Part shown: one piece after another, positions 15,540-22,743 of the stretch
Numbering within the stretch: the first letter of the stretch is position 1
How the letters are laid out: every line of letters starts with the position of its first letter
Program-made: the position numbers and the translations under genes
Notes under the pieces: generated by a model
The model's database searches: none
Seen by the model: only the letters and a program-made list of their open reading frames with translations
What the model was told of the DNA's origin: nothing
NCBI GenBank assembly: GCA_017415145.1
Contig: JAFQJE010000019.1
Span: forward strand, 1 to 41,231
Origin: Clostridia bacterium
Lineage (GTDB): Bacteria > Bacillota > Clostridia > UBA1381 > UBA9506
Direction of reading: 5' to 3'
Length of the DNA: 41,231 nt

Positions 15540-15568
15540 ATTATAACTAAATTTTTCTAGCTTGTCAA
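15540..15568 (-). promoter_or_regulatory. Consensus sigma-A promoter of recA
   Basis: TTGACA (15563-15568), 17 nt, TATAAT (15540-15545) on the minus strand. A perfect promoter under LexA control allows strong induction. It begins 8 nt after the pncC stop. Confidence 0.9.
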
Positions 15569-15576
15569 GAAAAAAA

Positions 15577-16041
15577 TTAAATTTGTAATCTTTTTTTAAC
15601 TTCTGAGAAAACCGCCTCAACAGTTTGTGTTCGCACCTCAGTACGGCTGCCTTTAAAAACTTTTTTCACAACAGTTGTTACACCATCTAGGCACACGCCC
15701 ATATAGACGAGACCTACGGGCTTATCTTCGGTTCCGCCTGTTGGTCCTGCAATGCCTGTTGCGGATAACCCCAACCTTGCACCTGAAACGCGGCACACGC
15801 CCTCTGCCATCTGTCGTGCCACAACCTCACTTACGGCACCAAAATTTTCTAAAGCGTCATGAGAAACTCCTAAGTTTTTCTCCTTTGCCTCGTTACTGTA
15901 TGTAACGTACCCCTCTGAAAAAATCTCAGAAACACCGCTGACATCCCCAAGGCGAGCTGAAATCTGCCCTGCAGTACAGGATTCAGCGCATGCCACAGTT
16001 ATTTTGTTTTTTATCATATATGCAATAACTGTATCTATCAT
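15577..16041 (-). CDS. pncC: Nicotinamide-nucleotide amidohydrolase, CinA C-terminal domain
   Basis: A 154-residue stand-alone CinA C-terminal domain protein. PncC enzymes deamidate nicotinamide mononucleotide to nicotinate mononucleotide, feeding the NMN made by DNA ligase back to NAD. Diagnostic motifs are [16 protein letters not shown] (about 16-31), [13 protein letters not shown] and [14 protein letters not shown]. The MPT-binding domain present in full CinA is absent, so it is the short form. Its ATG overlaps the stop of the preceding gene (ATGA), making it the last gene of the folT operon. The recA promoter begins just after its stop codon. Confidence 0.92.
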   Translation of the reverse strand: MIDTVIAYMIKNKITVACAESCTAGQISARLGDVSGVSEIFSEGYVTYSNEAKEKNLGVSHDALENFGAVSEVVARQMAEGVCRVSGARLGLSATGIAGPTGGTEDKPVGLVYMGVCLDGVTTVVKKVFKGSRTEVRTQTVEAVFSEVKKRLQI

Positions 16042-16541
16042 AATTCAATGTTCCTCGGGTTATATTTTTTCATATTATCTAAAATCTTTTCAGGTGGTTG
16101 AAACAAAAGAGTATAAGCAACGCCGCTTTTTGAAAAGTTCACATAATACTTTCTGCCAAGTTTTTCATCATAGTTTGCATTGATTATTGTTCTTTCTGTT
16201 GAAAATTCTCTGCGTACAGGAGCCATATATTCAATGTTTTTGCAGGCAACAGACACAATATTTTTGCGTCTTGCACGGCCTAAGATTTTGTCAATATCTA
16301 AAACTCCGTTGGTAAAAGAATACTCAAATTCCACGGAAAACTGCTGACACAAAATGCGTGTGCCGTAGATGGTAGCACCCCATATAATGGGAGTAAGCCA
16401 CATCCATTGAATTTTTATAAAAAATAAAAAGTAGAAAGAAAAAAGACACACCAAAATACAACTAAGCACCGCAAGTGCCTTTATCAGCTTGTCCTGTAAA
16501 GATTTCTTTGTTACTAAATATTCACAAAAAATGTCCATCAT
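16038..16541 (-). CDS. Small membrane protein of unknown function
   Basis: A 167-residue protein, not confidently assigned. Two hydrophobic segments near residues 20-42 and 48-65 ([20 protein letters not shown], then [13 protein letters not shown]) form a hairpin anchor. The cytoplasmic remainder ([38 protein letters not shown]) looks like the beta-rich, PH-like soluble part of small Clostridial membrane proteins. The exact start is uncertain: an in-frame GTG at 16550 overlaps the fau stop, and ATG codons occur at 16541 and 16538; none has a strong ribosome site. Translation is probably coupled to fau. It overlaps pncC by 4 nt. Confidence 0.75.
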   Translation of the reverse strand: MMDIFCEYLVTKKSLQDKLIKALAVLSCILVCLFSFYFLFFIKIQWMWLTPIIWGATIYGTRILCQQFSVEFEYSFTNGVLDIDKILGRARRKNIVSVACKNIEYMAPVRREFSTERTIINANYDEKLGRKYYVNFSKSGVAYTLLFQPPEKILDNMKKYNPRNIEL

Positions 16542-16546
16542 GAGTA

Positions 16547-17080
16547 TCACGCTCTTTTCAAAATTTTTGTTTCGGTAACTATATAATCAAGGGGCAAATC
16601 ATGAGATTCTTCTAAAAAATCTGCCCTCTGTTCATCATAAAAAAGTCCGCAGGTAACGGCGGAGGTGTTTAATAAAAACCTGTCATAGTACCCTGCACCG
16701 TAGCCAATGCGATGAAATCTGTCATTAAATCCCAACCCCGGCACTAAAATCAAATCAATATATGTAATTTCTTCTCCCAGAGGCTCTAAAATTCCATAGC
16801 GACCACATTTTAGTTCATCGAAGGAAGAAAAACTTTTAGCCACCATAACACCGCCTGTCAAACAGACAGGAGCACACAGCCGCAGGCCCTGTGCGAGCAA
16901 TTTTTTTACAAGCTCTAAAGTGTCCACCTCGGAACCAATTGATAGATATACCATAATAGTTTGTGCTGTCTTAAAGAATGGTTGCTCCATCAGATTTTTT
17001 CCAATCTGCTTACTTTTTTCAGGTTTATTTTCAATGTTTTGTCTTGTCGCTATTAATCGTTTACGAAGTGCTGCTTTCAT
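16547..17080 (-). CDS. fau: 5-formyltetrahydrofolate cyclo-ligase
   Basis: A 177-residue MTHFS family enzyme that uses ATP to turn 5-formyl-THF into 5,10-methenyl-THF, recycling a stored folate. The N-terminal KAALRKRLIATRQNI and the catalytic-site stretch ILVPGLGFNDRFHRIGYGAGYYDRFL are diagnostic. The start overlaps the ymdB stop as ATGA. Its presence in an operon headed by a THF riboswitch and a folate transporter makes metabolic sense and supports the folate reading of the whole unit. Confidence 0.95.
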   Translation of the reverse strand: MKAALRKRLIATRQNIENKPEKSKQIGKNLMEQPFFKTAQTIMVYLSIGSEVDTLELVKKLLAQGLRLCAPVCLTGGVMVAKSFSSFDELKCGRYGILEPLGEEITYIDLILVPGLGFNDRFHRIGYGAGYYDRFLLNTSAVTCGLFYDEQRADFLEESHDLPLDYIVTETKILKRA

Positions 17081-17859
17081 ATTGCATCACCCGGTAAAAT
17101 CGAGAAAATTTCAGCATTTTCACATTTTCCTGTCTTTTCATCTACAGTAAATATCGCTCCGTCAATTCGGGCGGAGGAGTCGGCAAATTCAAATCTTGCA
17201 GGCGAGCATTTAACAAACCTGTCGATAACAATGTTTTTCTCCACGCCAAGACAGGAGTGATGAGGTCCGCTCATTCCAACGTCTGTTAAGTATCCTGTAC
17301 CACGGGGCAAAACCTGTGCGTCTGATGTCTGCACATGTGTATGAGTGCCGAACACAACAGATGCAATGCCGTCAAGGAAAAACCCAAGGGCACGCTTTTC
17401 GCTGGTTGCTTCTGCGTGAAAGTCTACTATTTTTATGTCAGCGTCATTATTTTCTAAAGCGCCCTTTAATGCTCTGAAAGGACAGTCAACATTTTCTAAA
17501 TAAACTCGTCCCAAGGCGTTTGCAACTAAAATTTTAACCCCGTTTTTTTCAACGATAACAAAACCCTTACCCACAGTTTCGGGAGGGTAGTTTATGGGAC
17601 GTATCACACGCTCGTTATGAGCAAGGATGGTGTAGGCATCCTTTTGGCGGAAGGAGTGATTGCCTAAAGTCACAACATCTGCACCGCAATCTAATATCAT
17701 TTCTGCTTTCTTTCTTGAAATGCCGTTTGCACTGCAGGCATTTTCGCCGTTTACAATACAAAAGTCGGCAGAATATTTCTTTTTTAGTTTTTCTAAATTG
17801 TCGCAAACCATGTCAGTGCCGCGGTCCCCCACAACGTCGCCAATTACTAAAATTTTCAT
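17077..17859 (-). CDS. ymdB: YmdB-type metallophosphoesterase
   Basis: A 260-residue phosphoesterase of the YmdB/TIGR00282 family. In Bacillus YmdB hydrolyses 2',3'-cyclic nucleotides and affects biofilm and motility decisions. Metal-binding motifs are IGDVVGD (6-12), VNGENA, the VVTLGNHSFRQ motif, VDFHAEATSEK and FGTHTHVQT. Length is normal. It follows nifS after 12 nt and overlaps fau (ATGA). In many Firmicutes it sits next to rny; here it is about 5 kb away. Confidence 0.93.
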   Translation of the reverse strand: MKILVIGDVVGDRGTDMVCDNLEKLKKKYSADFCIVNGENACSANGISRKKAEMILDCGADVVTLGNHSFRQKDAYTILAHNERVIRPINYPPETVGKGFVIVEKNGVKILVANALGRVYLENVDCPFRALKGALENNDADIKIVDFHAEATSEKRALGFFLDGIASVVFGTHTHVQTSDAQVLPRGTGYLTDVGMSGPHHSCLGVEKNIVIDRFVKCSPARFEFADSSARIDGAIFTVDEKTGKCENAEIFSILPGDAI

Positions 17860-17871
17860 ATAGTCTCCAAT

Positions 17872-19014
17872 CTAAGCTCTTGTAAATCGTGAAAGAGCAG
17901 CCGCCTCTTCTTTTAAAATGCGGCAAAATGTATTTATTTCTTCTTCTGTGTTGTAAACACCTAAACTTACACGGATAGTTTCTTCAATGTGCTTTCTATC
18001 ATACCCCTGTGCCAGCAAAACATGCGATGGCGCAGGCTTGTTTGTTGAGCAGGCAGAGCCTGCAGACACACAAATTCCGTGAGCCTCCAGTGCGTGGAGC
18101 AGGACTTCTGCACGTGCGTTTTTAACTCTTATGCTCACAATGTGGGGAGAATACATATCCCCTGGGTTGTTTATTATAAAATTATCATCTAAAGACAGAA
18201 TTATCTGCTCTTTTAAGGCTTTTAGGCAGTTTTGCTTTTCGTTAAAGGTTTCAACGGCCTTTTCCATTGCCACGCTAAAGCCTACTGCACCTGCTACGTT
18301 TTCTGTACCTGAACGCAGGTTTTTCTGCTGATGTCCGCCCAAAATATAGGGAAGAACCCGCACGTTCTGACGAATGTAGAGTGCTCCTACACCGCGTGGA
18401 CCGTAGATTTTGTGAGCAGACAAAGATATTGCGTCAACTCCCCAGCTGTCCACATTAACATTTATATTGCCCATTGCCTGAACGCAGTCGGAATGAACAA
18501 TTATATCGGCGCTTTTCGCCTTTACTTTTTTTACGATGTCAGCTATTGGGTTAATCGCCCCTGTTTCGTTATTTACCGCCATAACAGAAACAATCTTCGT
18601 GTTTTCCTTTATAGCATCTGCCACCATATCTGCTGAAATCACGCCAAATTCATCAGGTGTAATGTAGGTTACCTCGCAACCAAGGGCTTCCAGAGCTTTC
18701 ACAGGCTCTAACACCGACGGGTGCTCAATAGCAGTCGTTATAATATGGGGTTTTCTCTTTATGGCATTTTTTAAAATACCAAAGAAAATCTGGTTGTTGC
18801 TTTCTGTTCCGCCTGATGTGAAAACAAGCTCTCCTGAGCGAGCACCAATGGAGGACATTATTTTTTCCTTGGCATCAGAAAGTTTTTTTTCGGACATATA
18901 CCCTGCTGCGTGCATTGATGAGGGATTTGCAAAAAAGTCCCTGTTTATTTCGTTCATTGCATAAAGCACCAAATCATAGGGCTTGGTTGTTGCTGCGTTG
19001 TCAAGATAAATCAT
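17872..19014 (-). CDS. Cysteine desulfurase, NifS/IscS family
   Basis: A 380-residue PLP enzyme that removes sulfur from cysteine for Fe-S clusters or tRNA thiolation. The PLP lysine is K202 in SLSAHKIYGPRG; H98 stacks on PLP (AIEHPSV); the sulfur-carrying cysteine is C322 in VSAGSACSTN. The short active-site loop places it in the NifS/IscS group rather than SufS. No iscU or thiI is next to it. It overlaps folT (ATGA), so it is the second gene of the riboswitch operon; why a folate signal would reach a desulfurase is unclear and may only reflect operon packing. Confidence 0.93.
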   Translation of the reverse strand: MIYLDNAATTKPYDLVLYAMNEINRDFFANPSSMHAAGYMSEKKLSDAKEKIMSSIGARSGELVFTSGGTESNNQIFFGILKNAIKRKPHIITTAIEHPSVLEPVKALEALGCEVTYITPDEFGVISADMVADAIKENTKIVSVMAVNNETGAINPIADIVKKVKAKSADIIVHSDCVQAMGNINVNVDSWGVDAISLSAHKIYGPRGVGALYIRQNVRVLPYILGGHQQKNLRSGTENVAGAVGFSVAMEKAVETFNEKQNCLKALKEQIILSLDDNFIINNPGDMYSPHIVSIRVKNARAEVLLHALEAHGICVSAGSACSTNKPAPSHVLLAQGYDRKHIEETIRVSLGVYNTEEEINTFCRILKEEAAALSRFTRA

Positions 19015-19511
19015 ACTTTTATTCTATCTCCTATGAGTTTGTACATATATTTAATAACAAGTATTTTTACAGGTATCATAGCGGCGGCATCAACAGCACG
19101 AGCACCTAAAGCTGCCCAGAAGGGTGTGCCTACATAGTGATTGTACCACAATGCACCAAGTGTTGCATCGATGATTATTGCCTGCAGTATCACACAGATA
19201 ATAAGTTTTTTTGTGCTGAATCTGTCTTTTTGTAAAAACAGGCCATAGCTTATACCATAGAGTGCGGCATTTACAGTAAAGCCAAGCCATGGCATACCGC
19301 CTGACATCAGCATTCCCAAAACGTCAGCAATAACGGCAAGTAAAGCGCCGATGGAAGGTCCAAATATCATTGAACCCAAAGCTATGGGAATAAAGTTAAA
19401 GCCAATACGCACAGTAAATACGTTAATTGACAAAAGGCGGGTGAGTACGATGTTTAAAGCAACCAAGATTGCTCCGTACGCCAAAATTCTAGGGGTTACA
19501 CGGAATTTCAT
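19011..19511 (-). CDS. folT: ECF transporter substrate-binding (S) component, folate type
   Basis: A 166-residue membrane protein with about six helices, the size of an ECF S component. The N-terminal FRVTPRILAYGAILVALNIVLTRLLSI with later RIGFNFIPIALGSMIFGPSIGALLAVIADVLG is the S-component pattern that binds the shared EcfT/EcfA module, encoded elsewhere. The folate assignment rests on the THF riboswitch directly upstream and on fau in the same operon. The start at 19511 (MKFRV) follows AAAGGA at 8 nt; the frame stays open upstream only because it crosses the riboswitch. Confidence 0.88.
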   Translation of the reverse strand: MKFRVTPRILAYGAILVALNIVLTRLLSINVFTVRIGFNFIPIALGSMIFGPSIGALLAVIADVLGMLMSGGMPWLGFTVNAALYGISYGLFLQKDRFSTKKLIICVILQAIIIDATLGALWYNHYVGTPFWAALGARAVDAAAMIPVKILVIKYMYKLIGDRIKV

Positions 19512-19563
19512 ATCAATCATCCTTTCTGTTTTTGCCGCAAAAGAACGTTTGATATCATTTGCA

Positions 19564-19670
19564 GCAGCGGAATGCGGAAAAGACACCGCAAGGGATATTT
19601 TTTGTTCCCTTTTCGTGCAAAGGACAACTTCCCGTTCCTTTGCCACTTAACGCGTCAGTTCCTACTCTGC
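19564..19670 (-). promoter_or_regulatory. Tetrahydrofolate (THF) riboswitch
   Basis: On the minus strand the leader contains, in order, the conserved pieces of the folT-type THF riboswitch: GCAGAGTAGG at the 5' end, CGCGTTAAGTGG, then GGGAAGTTGTC closing the CAAAGGA/TCCTTTG arm, the ACGAA junction, an AAGGGA/TCCCTT arm, GCGGTGTC, and CCGCATTCCGCTGC, which closes P1 (GCAG with CTGC). A downstream hairpin (GCTGCAAA with TTTTGCGGC) would use the 3' strand of P1 and could be the competing fold next to the ribosome site. Function as a THF sensor is known for the class; the direction of control is inferred. Confidence 0.92.
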
Positions 19671-19694
19671 ACACACAAATAAGTGTACTATTTT

Positions 19695-19723
19695 ATTATA
19701 TATTTTTGGAGACAATTTGTCTA
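19695..19723 (-). promoter_or_regulatory. Promoter of the folT operon
   Basis: TAGACA (19718-19723), 17 nt, TATAAT (19695-19700) on the minus strand; the transcript would start about 20 nt before the riboswitch. Confidence 0.75.
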
Positions 19724-19767
19724 CATTATTTAGAAAAATTTAACCTTATTTTAAAAAAATATCTCAG

Positions 19768-19796
19768 TTGACAAAATTCGATGATTGTAGTATTAT
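19768..19796 (+). promoter_or_regulatory. Promoter of the glycosyltransferase gene
   Basis: TTGACA (19768-19773), 17 nt, TATTAT (19791-19796), divergent from the folT promoter; an AGGAGAGAG ribosome site precedes the ATG at 19838. Confidence 0.78.
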
Positions 19797-19837
19797 GATT
19801 ATGTTATCAGATAATACAAACAGGAGAGAGATTTTTT

Positions 19838-21097
19838 ATGCAAAGTCTTGATATAATCCGTTATGTAAATTATATTTTTGGTATGATTTTCGTGGCCTGT
19901 GTAGGATATCAGTTTATTTATATATTTATTCCTTTTTTAAAGGGCGGAAGAAGATACAAAGAACGCAGAATGTATCGTTATGCGGTTTTGATTCCTGCAC
20001 GAAATGAGGAAAAGGTTATACCCCACCTGATTGCAAGCATCAAGGGGCAAAAATACCCGTCAGAACTTGTGGATATTTTTGTAATTGCGGATAATTGTAC
20101 TGACTCCACAGCACAAGTAGCACGGGATGCGGGAGCATTCAGAGTAATAGAGCGACAGAACAAAAAACAGGTTGGCAAGGGTTATGCCCTAGATTATGCC
20201 TTAAATCTTATAAAAACAGAATATCCTGACAATGAATACGAGGGATATTTTGTGTTTGATGCAGACAATTTACTTGACGAAAACTATATTTCTGAAATGA
20301 ACAGAATGTTTTCAAACGGGCACAGAATTTTAACAAGCTACAGAAACACCAAAAACTACGGTACAAGCTGGGTTTCAGCAGGCGGTTCTTTGTGGTATTT
20401 AAGAGAGTCTGCGTTTCTTCACCACCCAAGAACTTTGCTGGGTACATCCTGTACAATTTCAGGCACGGGCTTTTTGGTACATCGTGAGATTTTAGAACGT
20501 GTAGGCGGATGGAAGTTCTTTTTACTTACTGAAGATATTGAGTTTTCTTTGCAACAGGTTTTAGATGGAGAGAGAATTTCTTACTGCCCGAGAGCAATGC
20601 TCTATGATGAACAGCCTGTAAAATTCAGTCAGTCATGGCGACAGAGAATGCGTTGGACAAAAGGTTCTATGCAGGTAACACGCAAATATTTCTTTAAAAT
20701 GGTTAAAGGAATATTTACAGGAAAAGGATTTGCCTGCTTTGACTTGGCGGTTTCCACCATGGTTCCCCTGATGCTGACAATTGTTTCGGGTTTTGTGTAT
20801 GCACTGTTTATTGTGTTGGGACTAGTTTTGCGACTGAACTTTAATGTCCTTATCAGCTCCATTTTAGAGCTTGTGGTAAATTCATACCTTATGCTTTTGG
20901 GAATGGGATTTATTGCGGTGGTTTCTGAGTGGGATAAAATCTTTGCACCTATTCATAAAAAGATTTTATATACGTTTACATTCCCGTTCTTTATGTTTAC
21001 GTATATTCCCATTACCTTTGTGGCATTGTTTTCTAGGGATGTAGGCTGGAAGCCTATCACACACGACCAAGTTAAAACTTTAGATGATGTAAGATAA
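19838..21097 (+). CDS. Membrane-bound family 2 glycosyltransferase
   Basis: A 419-residue processive-type GT2 enzyme. A helix spans about residues 10-33. The catalytic domain holds VLIPARNEEKVI (50-61), the metal-binding DAD (141-143), the acceptor TED (231-233) and QRMRW (269-273), the QxxRW signature of cellulose, hyaluronan and poly-N-acetylglucosamine synthases. Three or so C-terminal helices follow from about residue 305. It likely moves sugar from a nucleotide sugar to a lipid or polysaccharide at the membrane; the product cannot be told. It is a single-gene unit with its own promoter and terminator. Confidence 0.9.
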   Translation: MQSLDIIRYVNYIFGMIFVACVGYQFIYIFIPFLKGGRRYKERRMYRYAVLIPARNEEKVIPHLIASIKGQKYPSELVDIFVIADNCTDSTAQVARDAGAFRVIERQNKKQVGKGYALDYALNLIKTEYPDNEYEGYFVFDADNLLDENYISEMNRMFSNGHRILTSYRNTKNYGTSWVSAGGSLWYLRESAFLHHPRTLLGTSCTISGTGFLVHREILERVGGWKFFLLTEDIEFSLQQVLDGERISYCPRAMLYDEQPVKFSQSWRQRMRWTKGSMQVTRKYFFKMVKGIFTGKGFACFDLAVSTMVPLMLTIVSGFVYALFIVLGLVLRLNFNVLISSILELVVNSYLMLLGMGFIAVVSEWDKIFAPIHKKILYTFTFPFFMFTYIPITFVALFSRDVGWKPITHDQVKTLDDVR

Positions 21098-21109
21098 AAG
21101 AGTATAAAA

Positions 21110-21144
21110 AAGAAGCGCTCACATACCGTGAGTGCTTCTTTTGC
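21110..21144 (+). terminator. Terminator of the glycosyltransferase gene
   Basis: AAGAAGCGCTCAC-ATACC-GTGAGTGCTTCTT followed by a short T run. Confidence 0.75.
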
Positions 21145-21156
21145 GTGAGTGGGGTT

Positions 21157-21541
21157 TATCAGTTGGAGCATTATATGGTGACGTACATTAATACTTCTAG
21201 TTCTCTACTTTTTTAGAAAAAGTAGCAAAAACTTGGGGGGACTCCGAATTTCCCCCCCCAAAACCCCCTTGAAATGGCCGGGGAAACCCCGGACCCCGGC
21301 GAATATGATTAGTACTTTGCTAAGTATATGTTTTTTTGGGTTTGGGTTTTAGTTATTAGAATCGCAATGTTATACCTATCACAATACTTACTGCGAGGCA
21401 GTGGGGTCTGGGGTGGCCCCAGCCGTTTGTGGGGTGCGGGGGAATCGGAACCCCCGCTAGCGGTTTTGGGTACTTTTGCCGCGACAAAAGTGCCATATTA
21501 GAAGTATTAATTTGTTTTTGCATATAATGCTCCAACTCGCA
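21157..21541. repeat. Inverted-repeat element, copy C (about 385 bp, altered core)
   Basis: The third copy, oriented like copy B, again between two convergent genes and their terminators. The right end is a perfect ATGCTCCAACTCGCA. The left end keeps AGTTGGAGCAT but has lost the outer TGCG. The subterminal TTAATACTTCTA / TAGAAGTATTAA pair and both flanking hairpins are kept. The middle differs from A and B: a stretch of roughly 110 bp (about 21325-21435) replaces the shared core. Similarity with copy A continues about 15 bp past the right end (ACTTA-TCATTT), so the true boundary may be slightly outside the core repeat. Confidence 0.75.
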
Positions 21542-21564
21542 GACTTATTCATTTGACAATAAAT

Positions 21565-21597
21565 AAGAAAAGCACCCAAGGGATACCTGGGGTGCTT
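21565..21597 (-). terminator. Terminator of the sugar-type operon
   Basis: AAGCACCCCAGG-TATC-CCTTGGGTGCTT with TTTC after it, minus strand, about 34 nt past the oxidoreductase stop; one mismatch in the stem. Confidence 0.65.
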
Positions 21598-21630
21598 ATA
21601 ACACACTTTTTATTACATCCTCAACGTGTA

Positions 21631-22671
21631 TTAAAGAATTTCGTATTTTTTATTCGCGTTACTTGCGTAAGCCGCTTCGATTACTTTCTGTGAAGCAATA
21701 GCGTCTGCCGCTGTGATAGCAACAGGAGCTTCTCCTGAAACCGCACGGCCAAAGCTTTCAATTTCTTTTGTGTACATGTTGCCGAACTCAACATTTACTT
21801 CTAAAGGTGTAACTTCTCCTCTGTCCTGGTTAGCGTCGTAGCCCAAACCATCATCTGTACAGAGAACTTCAATTTCGCCGCCTTCAACCTGTGAGATTGT
21901 GCCCTGAGCAAAGATACTGCCCTTTGTACCGTAGAATTCAATCTTACATTTTGCAGCAGCATCGGGGATGTTGAAGTTAGCGTCAACGTATGCAACTGCA
22001 CCGTTAGATAATCTCATAATAACGCCGCCGGCATCTTCAACACTGTACTTAAACACCTGATTACCGCAGATACCTGCAGCCTCAACTACTTCAAGACCTG
22101 TGATATAACGGATAAGGTCAACGCAGTGTACACCCATATCCATCATAGCACCGCCACCGGATAATTTCATATCCTGTCTCCAGCAGTTTTCCATTTCGGG
22201 ATACCAGCAGGTAAGCTGAGCACGTGCTGATACAATTTCACCGATTTTGCCTGATGACACGATTTCCTTCATTGCCTGATGATAAGAGTGGAATCTCATC
22301 ATAAAGCCAACGCCCATTTTAACACCCTTTGATTCACAGTAAGCTGCAATTTCTTCAGCTTCAGCTGCGGTCAGACCTACGGGCTTTTCGATTAAGATGT
22401 CTTTACCTGCATCTGCTGCAGCCATTGCCTGTTCTTTATGACAGAAAACGGGAGAAGCGATGTATACTGCCTGAATTTCGTCAATAGCTAAAACATCTTC
22501 CATTTTATCAAATGCATATTTTGCATTGTATTTTTCTTTACATTTTTCTGCTGCAGGCATATATGCGTCCATAACTGCAACGAGTTCCGCATTGTCTGCC
22601 AACATCATACCGGGTAATGTTCTTCTGTCAGCGATACCGCCGCAGCCAATTACGCCCCATTTGATTTTCAT
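21631..22671 (-). CDS. Gfo/Idh/MocA family oxidoreductase
   Basis: A 346-residue NAD(P)-dependent sugar or inositol dehydrogenase. The Rossmann motif is GVIGCGGIADR (6-16), the conserved EKP (95-97) holds the catalytic-site lysine, and GAMMDMGVHCVDLIRYITG contains the D-x-x-x-H pair typical of the family. Substrates in this family range from glucose-type sugars and inositols to keto-sugars, so the substrate is open. It is the last gene of the ROK-controlled operon, following a 72-nt gap with a hairpin, and pairs naturally with the DegT aminotransferase upstream. Confidence 0.9.
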   Translation of the reverse strand: MKIKWGVIGCGGIADRRTLPGMMLADNAELVAVMDAYMPAAEKCKEKYNAKYAFDKMEDVLAIDEIQAVYIASPVFCHKEQAMAAADAGKDILIEKPVGLTAAEAEEIAAYCESKGVKMGVGFMMRFHSYHQAMKEIVSSGKIGEIVSARAQLTCWYPEMENCWRQDMKLSGGGAMMDMGVHCVDLIRYITGLEVVEAAGICGNQVFKYSVEDAGGVIMRLSNGAVAYVDANFNIPDAAAKCKIEFYGTKGSIFAQGTISQVEGGEIEVLCTDDGLGYDANQDRGEVTPLEVNVEFGNMYTKEIESFGRAVSGEAPVAITAADAIASQKVIEAAYASNANKKYEIL

Positions 22672-22700
22672 AGGATTTACCTCGCTTTTTTGTTTAGTTA

Positions 22701-22725
22701 GGGCATAACGGAAACCGCTATGCCC
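22701..22725 (-). other. Intercistronic hairpin between the aminotransferase and oxidoreductase genes
   Basis: An 11-bp stem (GGGCATAGCGG-TTT-CCGTTATGCCC, one G-T pair) without a following T run, in the only long gap of this operon. Likely an mRNA stability or processing element rather than a terminator. Confidence 0.5.
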
Positions 22726-22743
22726 CGAAAACTTATAATGTAA

